In this document: piece after piece, positions 25,151 through 37,879 of the stretch
Numbering within the stretch: the stretch's first letter is position 1
How the letters are laid out: each line of letters opens with the position of its first letter
Notes under the pieces: generated by a model
The model's database searches: none
Seen by the model: only the letters and a program-made list of their open reading frames with translations
What the model was told of the DNA's origin: nothing
Source of the DNA: Atherinomorus stipes
Lineage: Eukaryota > Chordata > Actinopteri > Atheriniformes > Atherinidae
Direction: 5' to 3'
Length of the DNA: 64,000 nucleotides
Assembly: GCA_023101725.1 (NCBI GenBank)
Contig: JALJCO010001445.1
Location: 150,184 to 214,183 of the forward strand
Translations under genes and position numbers: made by a program

Positions 25151-26285
25151 TATATAAATACACATGTATATGTATGTGTATATTTCAGCATCTGAAAAAG
25201 CACTGGTAGAAAATGAAATAAAATAAAATAAGCAACTGAATAAAAATGTATCTGAGAACTTCTATAGACAGATATATTCTACAAAGTACATGAATGCATT
25301 GGATGGAAATAAATTTTAACTGAAACAAAGTGCTGAACAATACTTTTATTATTAACTCAGAACAGGCAAAACAGTAAGTTGCACAAATTAGCTGTGAGTT
25401 CTCCAGCCAAGAATTGGATTGATACCAGTCAGTGTGGAAGCTTTTCCTGGTTCCTCCTTGTTGGGTCTTTGGAAAACTCTCATGTTTAGGTTGTGTTGGC
25501 CGTTCACACCCTGACCTGGATTTGCAAGATGGACATTTTTACAATGAATATCAACAGAAATTGCCATTGATTAGCAAACCATCAGGCTGTATTAATTTGC
25601 ACTCCAAAATGTTTTAGCCTATAAGGAAACAATACGATAAATTTGTTTAATTTTGGAATTTAACTTGAGCATTAGGTTTAAAATACATTGTTCACATACC
25701 ACTAAAATTTTTAATAAAACAATTATTACTAGGGCCTATTAATGAAAAAAAAATATTTATTTGAAGAGAATTGAGCAATGACTATTTAAACACACGCCAA
25801 AATACCCATTTTTTTAAATTATGATTTATTTTTCTTATTTAAATATAACTTTGTGTGCAGTGAGTCTCCATACTATCTGGACCAGCTCGACTGGACATGT
25901 TTGATGGCTCAGATGCTCTCTTTTCACTGTCTGAGATCTGCATGGTCTCTTTTCTCACTTTCTCCTTCATCATCTTATTCTTATTCTCATTCTTATTCCC
26001 TCTTTAATATAACGTAGTGAATTAGTTCTTACCTCTTTCATTTCGTGCCGCTTCTGTCCTGGCGGCTTTCTTTTCCCTTCACCACTTCAAAACAAAGCAG
26101 TCTCATAGCCGCAGTCGCGCTGCCCCATGCTGAATTCAATGCAGTCAGACATCAGAGCTTCCTGCTCGTAAGTGTACAAATTGCTATGATCTGAATCTCG
26201 ATTTCCAAGTTGCCTACTGGGGTGGCAAGGCTTTGTTTTGGGGTGGCAATTGCCACCCCAAGCCACCCTGGTAGATCCGCCCCTG

Positions 26286-27284
26286 CCGGTATTTCCTTAT
26301 CTGTTCAGTAAATGTGCCTCAATGTTTTCTGCTTTCATGGGCTGTTGGTAAGGTCATTCCGCCTCAAAACATTAAGAAAATCATTATTCAGCAAGTGTAT
26401 GTCTTAGACCATAAATAAGTAAACAGCAATCATCTACATTTTTTATTATTTTATTTTGTTAGTCTTATCATTATCATGACTCTTTATGCTGAAAATATAC
26501 TTAGAGTCATCTCTACTGCTCCAGAAGTTTTTAAAGTGGTAAAACCAAGCTTACTAAAGCATTTCTAAGAATTCAGCCCCTCTAAAATTCATTACTTTAT
26601 AATATCCCATTTTGCTTGAAGACCGCAGGGTTTTGTAGGTAAATCTACTTGCAGTTAAGCCTGATTCTCAAGACAAGACATTTCCAGCCCTTTCAAACTG
26701 AGCAAACCATCCCTAGACATTTAAATGCATCACCTTAAACCACTTGAGCATTGCTTATGTAATACAATAGTTGTGGTCATGCTGAAAGCTGTCTGTCTGA
26801 GGATTGGGTGTTCTGTATCTAGTTAGAATGCCCAGGAGATCATAAACATTTAAACCGGGATGAGCTGGTTATGGTAAAGTCATTTATTGATTGGGGAAAA
26901 GCAAGGTCAAAGACAAAATTAAATAAAAGTTAAATGTGAGGTGTCTAAACAAAGAATAAAACTACCAAAATTGCACTGAGGGGGAAGCTTGTTGCTTCCT
27001 CTTCAGTGTAAAGTCACTTGGTAAGCTGTTAAAAACTAACACAGCAACAAGTGGAAGTCAGCTAAATATATGAGGAACCACAGGGGATTGGTGTTTCTAA
27101 GTACTCACACCATCCAGCCAATCCCGAATGGGTAACCGTGCAGTCAATGGTGAATCACCTATCTGTAATTATATAAACTAAATGCACAAAACAAACATGC
27201 CCACTAGGCCTGAGGCCAAAACACCTTACGTCAAACAAAGTTTATATGTTTTATGTATATATATATCTTACCCAACATACAAGT
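26286..27284. other. Non-coding; possible remnant of the gypsy 3' region
   Basis: No exon is recognised. The segment lies downstream of the minus-strand gypsy pol relic, so 26860-27284 may hold its 3' region or LTR. I could not find a paired LTR. Confidence 0.3.
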
Positions 27285-27760
27285 CTGTGGTTATTGGTTA
27301 GGATGAGTCAAAAACACAAGGATGTTATGTGTTGTATAAACAACAACAGCTGGTGGACCAGAGCCAAAGTGCAGTTCTAAATTGGAGTGCCAAGAGCAAA
27401 GTTTTCTCAATAGTGGAATATTGAGCTCGCGTAGGTTAAACTTCCAGGAGAAGCAACATACAGGATGGCTTAACATCACCAGCTCCCACAACACTGGCAT
27501 CAGTTTCCAGTTTAAAAGGTTCAGTCAGGTCAAGAGCAGAAAAAAGGGGTGCATGATTCAATTGAGATTTCATGCTTTCAAATATGTGTTGAGTCCAGAA
27601 GACGTCTATACTGGCGCAAAGTTACCTTGTTAGAGGGTACTGTAAACACCTGTCTGAAAAGTTATGGCAAAAGTTTCTGTGATAACTTTTGCCTCGGTGA
27701 GGCATACTTGTGTCTGAACCCTACCAAACAATGGCCTTCCGATTTCACAGTTGGCTAGAT
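27285..27760 (-). pseudogene. gypsy retrotransposon pol relic, RNase H part
   Basis: The minus-strand translation contains HAPLFSALDLTEPFKLETDAS, HPVCCFSWKFNLRELN, LELHFGSGPPAVVVYT and HNILVFLTHPNQ, the Ty3/gypsy RNase H core. It continues the RT part at 28786-29560. The two are separated by a MITE. Stops and frameshifts make it a dead copy. Confidence 0.85.
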
Positions 27761-27764
27761 TTAG

Positions 27765-28781
27765 AGAGCTTTCATACTGGCATACTTTGGTCCACTTTAA
27801 AGTTGTACTTCCATGGTCATTTCATTAATATTTCTGTGTTCTCCATTATTATTGAATGCATTCTGCATCGTTTCTGTTTAAAAAAACCTTCTGGTTGCTT
27901 AGTATCCAGCTGTATTTGTATACTAGAAGAGAGGCTTGTGGTCCAACGGCAGGTTTTTCCGGGTCCTTCTCATGAATTTCCGTCTGATTGGCTGCCTCCC
28001 ATCAGTGTATGAAGGAAGCTCCGCCCTCCGCTCTTATTTCGTTACAGACAGGAAATAGAGCCGACAAACAAGTTTGTTCCGCCATGCTAACAAACAGTTA
28101 GCTAATTAGCTTCTCAACTCCGAAGCTACAGTCGTGCCGTCTTTACTTTTAGTGTGTAGTGGAGGGTTACCTGCCTTCCAATGGACAGATAGAAACCCCA
28201 CGTGGGATACGCTATTTGCAATGTGACGTAGAACTGCGAGGCTGTTCCCAATTCGCTTTTTTCTTCATATTGTTTCTCTGATGAGGAAGCTCAGCCGACT
28301 GGGGGGAACGCAACGCTAGCAAGTCAGCATGTGTAAGTAAACAAGGGGAAACCCTCCGTATTTCAGAAGGAGCAAGTTAAACGGGTTTTCAGTGGAAGGA
28401 GGCCTTTAAACAAACCCTGGTCCATACAAGACATGCTAACGGATGTCTTTGGAGCAGTGTGAATACTCGTTTGAACTCTGGTGGAAACCAAAGAAGCAAA
28501 CTTTGGTCCACTCGAAAACTGCCATGCAAGTAAATCCTGGTCCAGTTCGCCTGTAGCATAAAAAAAACAAAACAACAAAAAACAGACCATGCAGTGAACC
28601 AAAGACAGGAAGTGATGTAGGACGCGTCGTAGCGCAACATGTCAGATAACTCATAAAAACCACATTACGTTTGAACACCAAAGTAAAAATAGAAACTTAC
28701 AGACTGCAGATTTGGTGTTTCTCCATTATTTACTTGCAGTGAACAAGCTGTTTTCAGTTCTGGTCCAGTGTGAATGCTCCC
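27765..28781. mobile_element. Non-autonomous DNA transposon splitting the gypsy relic
   Basis: The left end GAGAGCTTTCATACTGGCAT and the right end (complement) GGGAGCATTCACACTGGACC are inverted repeats, with subterminal TTTGGTCCAC motifs on both sides. The flanks are TTAG and TTAA, compatible with a TTAA target (piggyBac-like) with one mutation. The gypsy frame resumes on both sides, proving a later insertion. Confidence 0.75.
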
Positions 28782-28785
28782 TTAA

Positions 28786-29560
28786 ACTAAGTGACACATC
28801 TGTAGGCCATATAAATGCTTGTTCCAGGACTGTCAGATATTTTTTTCCATGAGAAAGTGTAGACAATAAGGTCATCCAAGCGGCATTACAGTTAGATATC
28901 CCATAGAAAAAAGTGTTGACTAGACACTGAAAAGCCACTGGTGTGTTGCACATGCCAAAACTAATAACTGTGTTTTATCTGGAGTGTTGAATGTGGATGT
29001 TTCTGAAGCCCACTCAGTAAGCAGTACCTGCCAATATTCCTTGAGTCCAAGTTACTTACACTGGGCAGTGCCAACTGTATCCACACAGTCTGCATTGTGG
29101 AATCATCAGTAACAGCACTAACTTCATAAAAGTCAATTATAAAGAAAGGAGAACCATTAGGTTTGGTTTCTAAAAGGCATAGAGCACTCCAAGAGCTAGG
29201 GTCTGCAAACCCATGTTGCAACATGTACTCAGTTTTTCATCAAAACTCTTTTCCCGGTAATTGTGTTGCTTAATGGGTCTTGTGACATAAGTATCAATGT
29301 CATGCTGGATAGCTGATATGGTTCGTTATGAAAAATACTGGGAAAACTTTTTAACAAGGAAATGATTTTGTTTTGTTGCTTTTCAGTCAAGTGTGTAAGT
29401 TAAGAGGGCAATGCTTTTATAATTGCTAAGTTTGGCAGTCAAAGAGTCTGGAAAGAGAAAACATTGTGCAAAGTCAAACTATCATCCTCTGTAGTGGAGT
29501 TGGAATCGCTGGCTACCGTATGAGCAGAGCTCCCAGTGATGCATGTCATGGGGTTGGACA
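28786..29560 (-). pseudogene. gypsy retrotransposon pol relic, reverse transcriptase part
   Basis: On the minus strand, a degraded N-terminal pol segment (LTEKQQNKIISLLKSFPSIF) is followed by HGFADPSSWSALCLLETKPN, IDFYEVSAVT and MCNTPVAFQCLVNTFF, matching the order of RT fingers and palm in Ty3/gypsy elements. Multiple frame breaks are present. The catalytic YLDD region is degraded (around 28870). Confidence 0.85.
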
Positions 29561-29639
29561 AGTTTGCAGCATATGGAGAGCTGTCTAGCATATGAATAAG
29601 TTTAACATGCTGATGTGAATGTATTGTATTGAATTTTAT

Positions 29640-29790
29640 TCATTTCTGAAACAGGTTTTTCTCAAGAATTTGCCTTTCTTTTGCACTGTTCATCATTTCA
29701 GTATGATACAGCCACCACTGTGCTTTACTGTGGAAATGGTGGATGATGAGAGGGGTTGGGTTTGTGGTAAACAGTGAGTTTCCTTGAGAG
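29640..29790 (-). pseudogene. Tc1-like transposase fragment
   Basis: The text ATACAGCCACCACTGTGCTTTACTGTGGAAATGGTGGATGATGAG resembles the antisense of the conserved 'HGGGS' catalytic region common to fish Tc1 copies. The fragment is short and identification rests on DNA pattern only. Confidence 0.4.
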
Positions 29791-30455
29791 CAATAGCAAC
29801 TTTATTTATAATGCACTTTTAGAACAACGAAGCTGACATAAGATAAACAACATAATCATAATAAAATAAATGGAGTTAACTACCATAAAAATACAAAACT
29901 AGAAAGCAGTTAAAACAAATCAAAACCAATCAAAATGTCAACATATCATGTTGGGCCAAATGCCAAAGCAAAGAAATAAGATTTAAGAAGAGACTTAAAA
30001 ACTGTTAAAGAAGAGGCCTGTCAGATGTGCAATGGCAACTTATTCCAAAGTGTAGGTGCACCCACCACAAAAGCCCGGTCCCGTCTGAGCCTCCTACTGG
30101 CCCTGGGCACAACTAGGAGGAGCTGGTCAGCCGACCAAAGAGATCGAGAGGGAGTGTAGGGGCAAAGGAGCACAGAGAGGAACTGCGGGGCAAGACCGTT
30201 CAGGCACTTAAAAGCAAATAAAAGTAGTTTAAAATGGATCCTAAACTGCACGGGCAGCCAATGAAGAGAAGATAGAATTGGGGTGATGTGCTCATGCTTA
30301 CGTGTGCCAGTTAAAAGATGTGCAGCTGCATTTTGGACAAGCTGTAGTTGAGAAATGCAAGAAAGACTCATCCTGAAGTAAAGTGCATTACAGTAATCCA
30401 GCCGGGTCGTTACAAAGGCATGGATTACAGTTTCAAAGTGCTTACAATGGCCAAT
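29791..30455 (-). mobile_element. L2/Rex1-like LINE, 3' end
   Basis: The minus-strand translation runs TRLDYCNALYF, LQLVQNAAAHLLTGTRKHEH, SSLHWLPVQFRIHFKLLLFAFKCLNGLAP, PSRSLWSADQLLLVVPRA and RRDRAFVVGAPTLWNKLPL. This is the C-terminal region of a non-LTR retrotransposon widespread in fish. It is 5'-truncated near 30455. The 3' UTR extends to about 29791. Confidence 0.88.
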
Positions 30456-33400
30456 AGGAACATATTTGAGGATTCTCCAAATGTCTTATGTAAACTTTAT
30501 ACGCACTTTCATATTTTGTTTTCTTCAAGAAGTGATTTTTTTCCTAGTGCTAACACTGTGGGGACCTACACACATACTTCTCTGCTTTGAAACTTTCCTT
30601 CTTCAGGGCAACCTTTGGCCTCTTTGCTACAGTATCTCTGTTTGTCTTGTCTGGTTCTTGAATTTTGGTGGCTTCCACTTACCTGACAGCATAAGTGTAG
30701 ACTATCAAGACTGTCTGTGCCCTGGTATACTGTATCTCAGAAAAAATAACCATCCAGCAGTGAGGGGATAATGTGATATAGGCCTATTAGTAATTGGGAC
30801 AGAAAACTTCATGTTGGACTGATCTTACAATAAAAGTTCCAGTGAGCTTAAATGTGCTCTGAATTCTTTATTTATAATAACTAGAGATGTTTTCTGGATC
30901 CTCCTTCACCCCTTCAAAATGTATAAAAGGGTTTAGTCCACACCTGCACTGGGTGTCTGAGTTGCGTAGCTTATGTATGGACTTGTGACAGTGTGAAGAA
31001 AAGACAGAGAAGAAAGGAGAAAAAAATGAAGCGAGGGAAAAGCGGCTTCTTCCTCATTTCTTTCGGAAGAAAGGTGAGCAACACATTAGCAGCATGTCTG
31101 GATTCATGAAGAAACAACACAGATTAATAAATATCAGAAATTCAAAGTTATCTCAACAATCGTTTGACACTAAAATTGAGCCAAACTTGCAATGACAAAC
31201 TGCTTGGCAGGTCTGTTTGGTGACATAATATATTTGTTTTCTAAAAAAGGAATTAATGACACCAGGTATCTAGAACTTTGATGTTTTTTAATAACTCAAC
31301 TGTGACTGTGTGGGGTCCTGTCACTATGCCTCCGATAGATATGCGCCCTGGCTACTTGGCTACAGGGATGTTGCTTTGTCTGAATGGTCAGCGTGCATGA
31401 CTCTCACCCAGGAGTCTGGGGATCAAATCCCGCCCGGGCCCTCTGTTGCATACCTTGCCACACAACCATAACCTGCACCCCTCCCAAACCTTGTCTCTGA
31501 TGTGATCTGAGAACTTCATGACTGTGTTGTTTCCTTCATGGGGCTACAAACTCTGAATCCTTTCACAACAGGTGTGTGCATGCCAAATTAATGTGGCACT
31601 GTACCAAGCTAATTCATCCAAGATGTTTACAGATTACGATTAAAGAACCAGAAAGACTGTGTGTACGCTTGTGCTTGTGTTCACAATGACCTTTACTTGT
31701 GTTGTACAAGATTAAAAGACCACCATCTGTGCAGACAGACACACCTGTTCTTCATCTTCTCGCCCCACTAACACAAGCTGCACTATCATCCTACGGCTAG
31801 AATCAAAGACAGTATCCCTGATGTAAGACCTGTTAACTGATTTGTTTTTTTCATATATTATTTATGGTTCCTTATAACAAGAAAGTGAAACCACATGTTA
31901 AATAATTCACCTGGGATGAAGACAGAGGCTGAGGTTCATAATTCCACAGAGATAACAAGTCTGTTAACTGGAATATCATCAGAGCTACACATCTGTATGA
32001 CTTACATAGACCTCTCTTTTTGACAAGTGAATGGACCTAATATTGTCACATGTTTTGATTTGTGTGCACAACAGTCAAGAAAGCTACTTTTTAGATATAC
32101 TGTGAAAAATATTTATAGGTTTCCATACGATGCATTGATAGTCACAGTGACTAATCGCACTCATTTAACACACAAAAAGATATTGCAACTTAAAAAGCAC
32201 TCTATTGAATTCCCTCCAACATTTCAATGCAATCCTATTATTTTATGAAAGGGAATCTTTTTTTTGAAGCCTGTAATGGATTTTGATGTCTCTCTGTCAA
32301 TACTGCCTCTAGAGTACATCTGTCCATTTCCACTTTAAAGTGGCTCTGTTTGTGAACATCAAACGTAGAGCGGGCCCTCTGAAAGATCCGAGCAAACATC
32401 TGATTCTGTCTCTTAAGAGAAATCTTCAAAAGGATTTCACAATATGGAAATGACCACATATGCTTCATCTTATAAAGACTGGGTTGCAAATCTGTTTGAT
32501 CCGGCCAGGTGACTCGTACAACAATCAGCCTTTTTCTCTCTGTCTTTGGGATAATACTGAAGCTTGCAAAAGAGATGTGGCTTATATTTTCTTTGCTAAA
32601 AAACTGCAAGTGTCATTTTTGAGGAAACCAAAACAGGAATTAGGAAAACATGTGGTAAGATGATGCAGCTTGGATTAGGCTGACTAGTGTCTATTTCTTG
32701 ACCCGGAGCTGTGATTGATGCTTACTGAATCTTTAACATGGTTTAAGCTTGAACCAAATTTAAAAAAGAAAAAGACATGGAGCTCTCCCCCTGGGGGCTT
32801 AATGCCTGTTAATGCCTTCAAGGGAAATGCACTGGGTTAACGAGTCTGTAATGCAACCAGTTCAAATGTCCCTTTGCAGAGACTCTGGCCCATGTTGACC
32901 TCTTTGAAGGAAAGAGAAGCGGATTTGGTGTGAGAGGTGGACTGGTATCAATGGCATGCTTGTTTTGGAAATACAGTTCCTTTTCCAGAGTTTTTCATGT
33001 TGAAAGGTGGGTCGATTTAATGATAAACACCCAGAGCACCTACTGTGATAATGTTCTGCACTGAGAGGAATGCCCTAACTGAGATCCTGAGAAGTTGTTT
33101 GGAGTACACAGTTATCCACAACACCTTCATTCAGTAGTTGGTGGCATGTCTTTTAAAGTTTAAAGGCATACAACACCCACAGAATGATGTGCCTTCATTT
33201 TCTACTCACCCTCATGCTGAGCAAGACTCTGGAGCACTTTTTTAATACCTCAAATGCAACTGGAGATCTGGGGGTCTGGGAGATATGGGGGTGACCGGCA
33301 CTTGAAACAAAAAGGTCCATAAAAGTCCACAAAAACTTGGCAATATTCCACCATACTGCTCGTCCAATGCAGTCTAAGTTTTCTGAGTGAGTTGTGTCCA

Positions 33401-33530
33401 TAATTGACTTGAAACAACATCATTTAGTATATTTATATAGCCTAAACAGTAGAAAATCGGACTTCCGCGATGCGCGTCCATGCAAATTCACGACGCTACG
33501 GAAGCCCTGGCAGACCAAATGAGATGAGTG
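30456..33530. other. Non-coding stretch; one tRNA-like sequence
   Basis: No exon is recognised apart from the tRNA-like segment at 31369-31440. The open frames at 32027-32248, 32238-32609 and 32460-32663 overlap each other on both strands and are unrecognised. Confidence 0.45.
31369..31440 (+). other. tRNA-Glu(CTC)-like sequence, pseudogene or SINE head
   Basis: TTTGTCTGAATGGTCAGCG resembles an A box, ACTCTCACC an anticodon arm with CTC, and GGGGATCAAATCCC a B box with a 5-bp T-stem. The acceptor stem does not pair well, so this is more likely a decayed tRNA copy or SINE head than a functional gene. Confidence 0.45.
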
Positions 33531-33798
<268 letters not shown>

Positions 33799-36700
33799 AA
33801 ATCAATAGACAACCCCTCTTGTGTTTGTTCGCAGCTCGGTCACTCATAGCACAATGTAAACAGCAAATTTCTTCTTCTACGCTTGCATTATTGGCAGAGT
33901 AGGCGCTGAATGCTGTAGTGTAGTGAACTCGCATGGATGCGCATCGGGGGAAGTGCGACGTTCTACTGTTCATGTACCGTTAAAGGAGCTGGACACTCGT
34001 ATGAACCCGGCACAAGCCTCCTGTTCTGTGCGATCTTCATCAACTGGCTTCTTTTTTTTGTGCATTTTGTGAAGATTGGAAAAATGAAATACAACCAGAC
34101 CATGTCCAGAGCCTCCAGAGATGGTTAGTTGGAGCTGTGGTCAGAGGGTTGTCAGTACCTGTCAGGACTGCAACTTGAGAATCAACTGGCGAACACCCAT
34201 GTGGGAGGAAGCTGTCAAGCTGTAAACGGGCTGCTTTTTGGGCCTGGCTGGTCTGCTAGTTTTCCGACTCAGTAAAGGTACAGTCAGACCAGACTTCTGT
34301 TAAACTGTCAGCTGATCCATGCTGTGTTCAGTCCTGTAGGTCAACTGCTGACCTGGACAAAGAACATTATTCTGTGTCAGAAGGAGCTTTTTGAGAAACC
34401 AGACTATAAAAGAAGAGAACAGAGGACAAGATGAAAAGCATATGGACTGTGTAATCCTTCCTGTAATAGCTTGACTTCATATGACTCAGCCCATTTACAG
34501 ATGGTCAGTCATATTAACTGTAGTCCACTTCCTTCACAGTACATAAAACTTGGATTGAAAAAACTGACTCTCCTTTGCGTCACACACGTGCATGCATACA
34601 GTATGTCTTACTGTATACATAACTGTAAAATGTATGGAACCTCTATGTGTCTTCAGTCAAACCTGCAAAGGATTCAACATCCACATATGAGAGCAGAACT
34701 AATATTTTCATTTAAATGACTGTTTCACACTGTAAGTATGCAGCAACACACCTAACTTGCATCAGTCTCTTTATGCAGTCGTTTCTGGAAACGAAATTAG
34801 TTCTTAATGCTGGATCAGGGTGATTTTACTGAAGCTACTGCATACGGCAGTGATCCTTTCACTGCTGCCTTTGTATTTCATTTGTCTGTTCACTGAAATT
34901 GGTAGAAGTACTTCAGTGGGCAGTGGGTAAGATCATTGCATGACTTCATGCATGACACTGATCCTTGATGGTCATATGACACGACACAGCCTAACCAAAC
35001 AGCAGAGGGAGAAGGCAATGAGATGGGGGGGGGGGGGGGGAGGGATGGGGCAGGTTAGAGGGATACTGAGTTCAAGTTGCAGCTTTCCCCTCATAGACTG
35101 AAGCAGAATATACTGGCAGCTTCTCCGAACTTTTTTGATCTTTCAGACTTTAAAATGGGCAAAGCTGTTTTTTTTTCAACCAGAGAGCGAATGGCGATTG
35201 TGCATGCTATCATGAACGCACAAGTCGTTAGTGTCTATCAGGATGCAAATTAATCTCTATACTAGTGTGTTTTCTAAAGGTTGGTAAGGTTTCTTTTAAG
35301 GTACAGAGAATAATTGATACATGCTTTGTGGTCAGATGTAAGGATCATATACTGTACATGGAAAAACTTTGTAACTTAGTATGATAGAACATACACAGGG
35401 TGTTTGACTTTAGTGTCTGTTACTGCATAACATTTTTTGTTGAATTTCGTATAACAGTATCTACTTTATCAATAAAGGTTGAATCTTTTCATTACTGGCT
35501 TGACTATGAATGATCAAGTGCATTCCCTGTAGGAAAAGGTTCCCTCTGATTTCAGAAACATGCTTCTTAAAGGAGTAAGATACGTTCTGCAGGTTATGAA
35601 ATACTTCTCTGATTGGAGCTTTTGTTTTTTTTTTTTAATTGTAGGACAAAAAAATGATAGAGAAGCATTTGACTTTTGTCATTTCAATTTTTTTAATTTA
35701 GACTACAAAATTTCTTTTCTTTGTGCAAAATATTCATTTCTGAGGTGTTTGTTTTTTGCAACTTACAGTAACTTCATTGATTTTGATCTCCCAGCATCTG
35801 TTTGCAAACTTCCCAGATAACTCAACTTTAATAAAATTTGTGCTCTGACTCTTTGGTTTTAACAGGAAAACAGACCACACAGTTGTTGTTTTCTATATTT
35901 GTGACACATCAAATTATCCACTTTCTGCAAACATCCACAGTTTCATGTTTCAAAAACAAACATGACATGAATAGGAAATGACACGTTGACCAGAAAAGGC
36001 ATGACTGCACGGTTAGTTGGAATGGAAGTGGTTGAGTGAGTGATGCATTAGTCACAGCATCAAAGCAAAAATGGTGTTCAGAGCATAAAACACTTACAGG
36101 AATCCGGTTTGTCCTGGCGGCTTTGTGGGAAGACTCACATACCATATATATTTGATCCAAAGCTCTGATCCCAGCTTATGTCCTCTGTTATCCACCACCA
36201 TCTTTCTACTCTTCTCTGAGTCTTAGGGAAAATATTTTCACATCTGTTGAGTTTCAAAAATATTTACACACTGAAAGATGTAAAAAAAAAAATCTTTATA
36301 AGCACAGCTACAATGTGTGAGGTAAAAAAGATAAACAAATCTTCTTTTAGAAAGACAAACATTTCATATTCATTTATTTTATCTACAATACTCTGAAGGT
36401 AAAGTTGGAAATATGCATATCTCATCCAACTATTCTGTCCAGATGAGGTCAAAAGTTCATAAAGGCAAAACCCAAATTATCATCATTCCAACTTCACCCT
36501 CAACTTCCATCCCATTCCCGGACGGTCAGCATGCATCTGCTTTCAGATCAGTAATTTGCATGAAGATAAGCTCAAATTGTCGACCACTGCCAGCAGCTTT
36601 GACATACTCTACATTTCTTTTCACATTCCAAGAGGACACAAACAAACAAACAAACTAAAAAGTCACCCTCTGTTTTGATTATTTTGGCTCCCATCTTTGT

Positions 36701-37498
36701 TGTTGCTGTGTGAAAACAAGCACAAAGGAGAACTTTACATTGCCCAGTTCCATTCCACTGCTTCACTTTCATAACGTAATTGTAACACAGGTGAGCCTAC
36801 GATGGTAGCTGACAGATCTCATCTGTTTAGCATTAGTCGTTGCAGCAGACGCTCCTGCCAGTGTTCTCCCTCAGGTGTGAAGTCTTTCTTCAGAGATAAA
36901 TTGATGAAGAGCTTCGTGTGAATTCCAGCAGCTTCTCTGGAGAATGCAGCAGCAAATAATTACCAGCGCTGTCAGGATCAAGGGATGTTAAATGTAGATG
37001 GATTTGCAGAAATTTTCTTGGCAATCTTAATTCTGGCTGTTTGAAAGCCTTGAAAATACCTTGAGTCATTTAGAGCTCATATTTCTTTGGGAAGGAAAGT
37101 GCACTCCCTTGTCACTTTTCTGTCTGTTGTCTGTCACATGAACAAGAATAATTGGTCTCATTATAAAAGATGCATTAAATTATGACTTTTTAATGGAGAC
37201 CCTGTCATGCTTCAGTTCTTTCAAGAATCAATCCACAGACTTTAGCCAAAAGTAACACAGTTATTGCTTTAGGTTAGCTTGTGGGCCAAACCAATTAGGA
37301 AAAAAAAAACTTGAAATGCTCAACTTCCATGCATGGAAATGTTTATCTTGCCAAATATTTAGGGTAAATGTTAAGTAAGGTTTTATGGAAACACTCATTT
37401 TACGACAGCGTACATGTTTGCTGTGTTGCACTCAGTTTTCTCTCTCTTAGATTTCATTTGAAGCAATGCATCCAGAGTTTTGCAGAATTCAAAGGAAA

Positions 37499-37521
37499 GG
37501 GGGGGGGGGGGGGGGGGGGGG
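37499..37521. repeat. G23 homopolymer
   Basis: An uninterrupted run of about 23 G, followed by GATGATGATAA. Confidence 0.9.
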
Positions 37522-37841
37522 ATGATGATAAACATTGTATACTCAAGCATGTCAGGGAAATCTTTTTAAAGGTGTCAGAGATTAGAACAAAAAAATACTG
37601 AGAAATATTTGGCAGGATTGCAGAAAACGGACTGGTTGGTCCCTTATTGGAACTAATGACAGGATAGATTTCTTTCAGTGGATGTTAAAAAAAAAAACAA
37701 AAAACAAAAAAGCTGAACTTGAGAACTGCATAAATGTGTTTTTATTAACTATACTTTGGTTGACATTTTCTTATGTCACTACCTCTAACATCACTATAGT
37801 TGAATGTATATAAATTAGTAATCATGTGGAATAAACAGTTT

Positions 37842-37879
37842 CTTTTCACTCAGTGTTGAAAGAAACACTGAGTGAAAAG
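37842..37879. repeat. Perfect 16-bp hairpin (loop of 6)
   Basis: CTTTTCACTCAGTGTT (37842-37857) and its exact reverse complement (37864-37879) flank GAAAGA. Both arms are perfect. Confidence 0.95.

Larger units (their letters stand above)
24434..26285. mobile_element. hAT-like non-autonomous element with 'CAGGGGCGGATCTA' ends
   Basis: The left end CAGTGGCGGATCTAGA and the right end (complement) CAGGGGCGGATCTACC are inverted repeats. GGTATT is found just outside both ends (24427-24432 and 26288-26293), suggesting a diverged target duplication. Subterminal GGGGTGGCA/TGCCACCCC motifs recur at both sides. A LINE tail and a mariner MITE are nested inside. No transposase is seen. Confidence 0.75.

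Noticed and set aside
34084..34124. Possible first exon ending in a GTTAGT donor
   Set aside because: The peptide (MKYNQTMSRASRDG) is too short and unrecognised, no matching downstream exon is seen, and the donor is only moderate.
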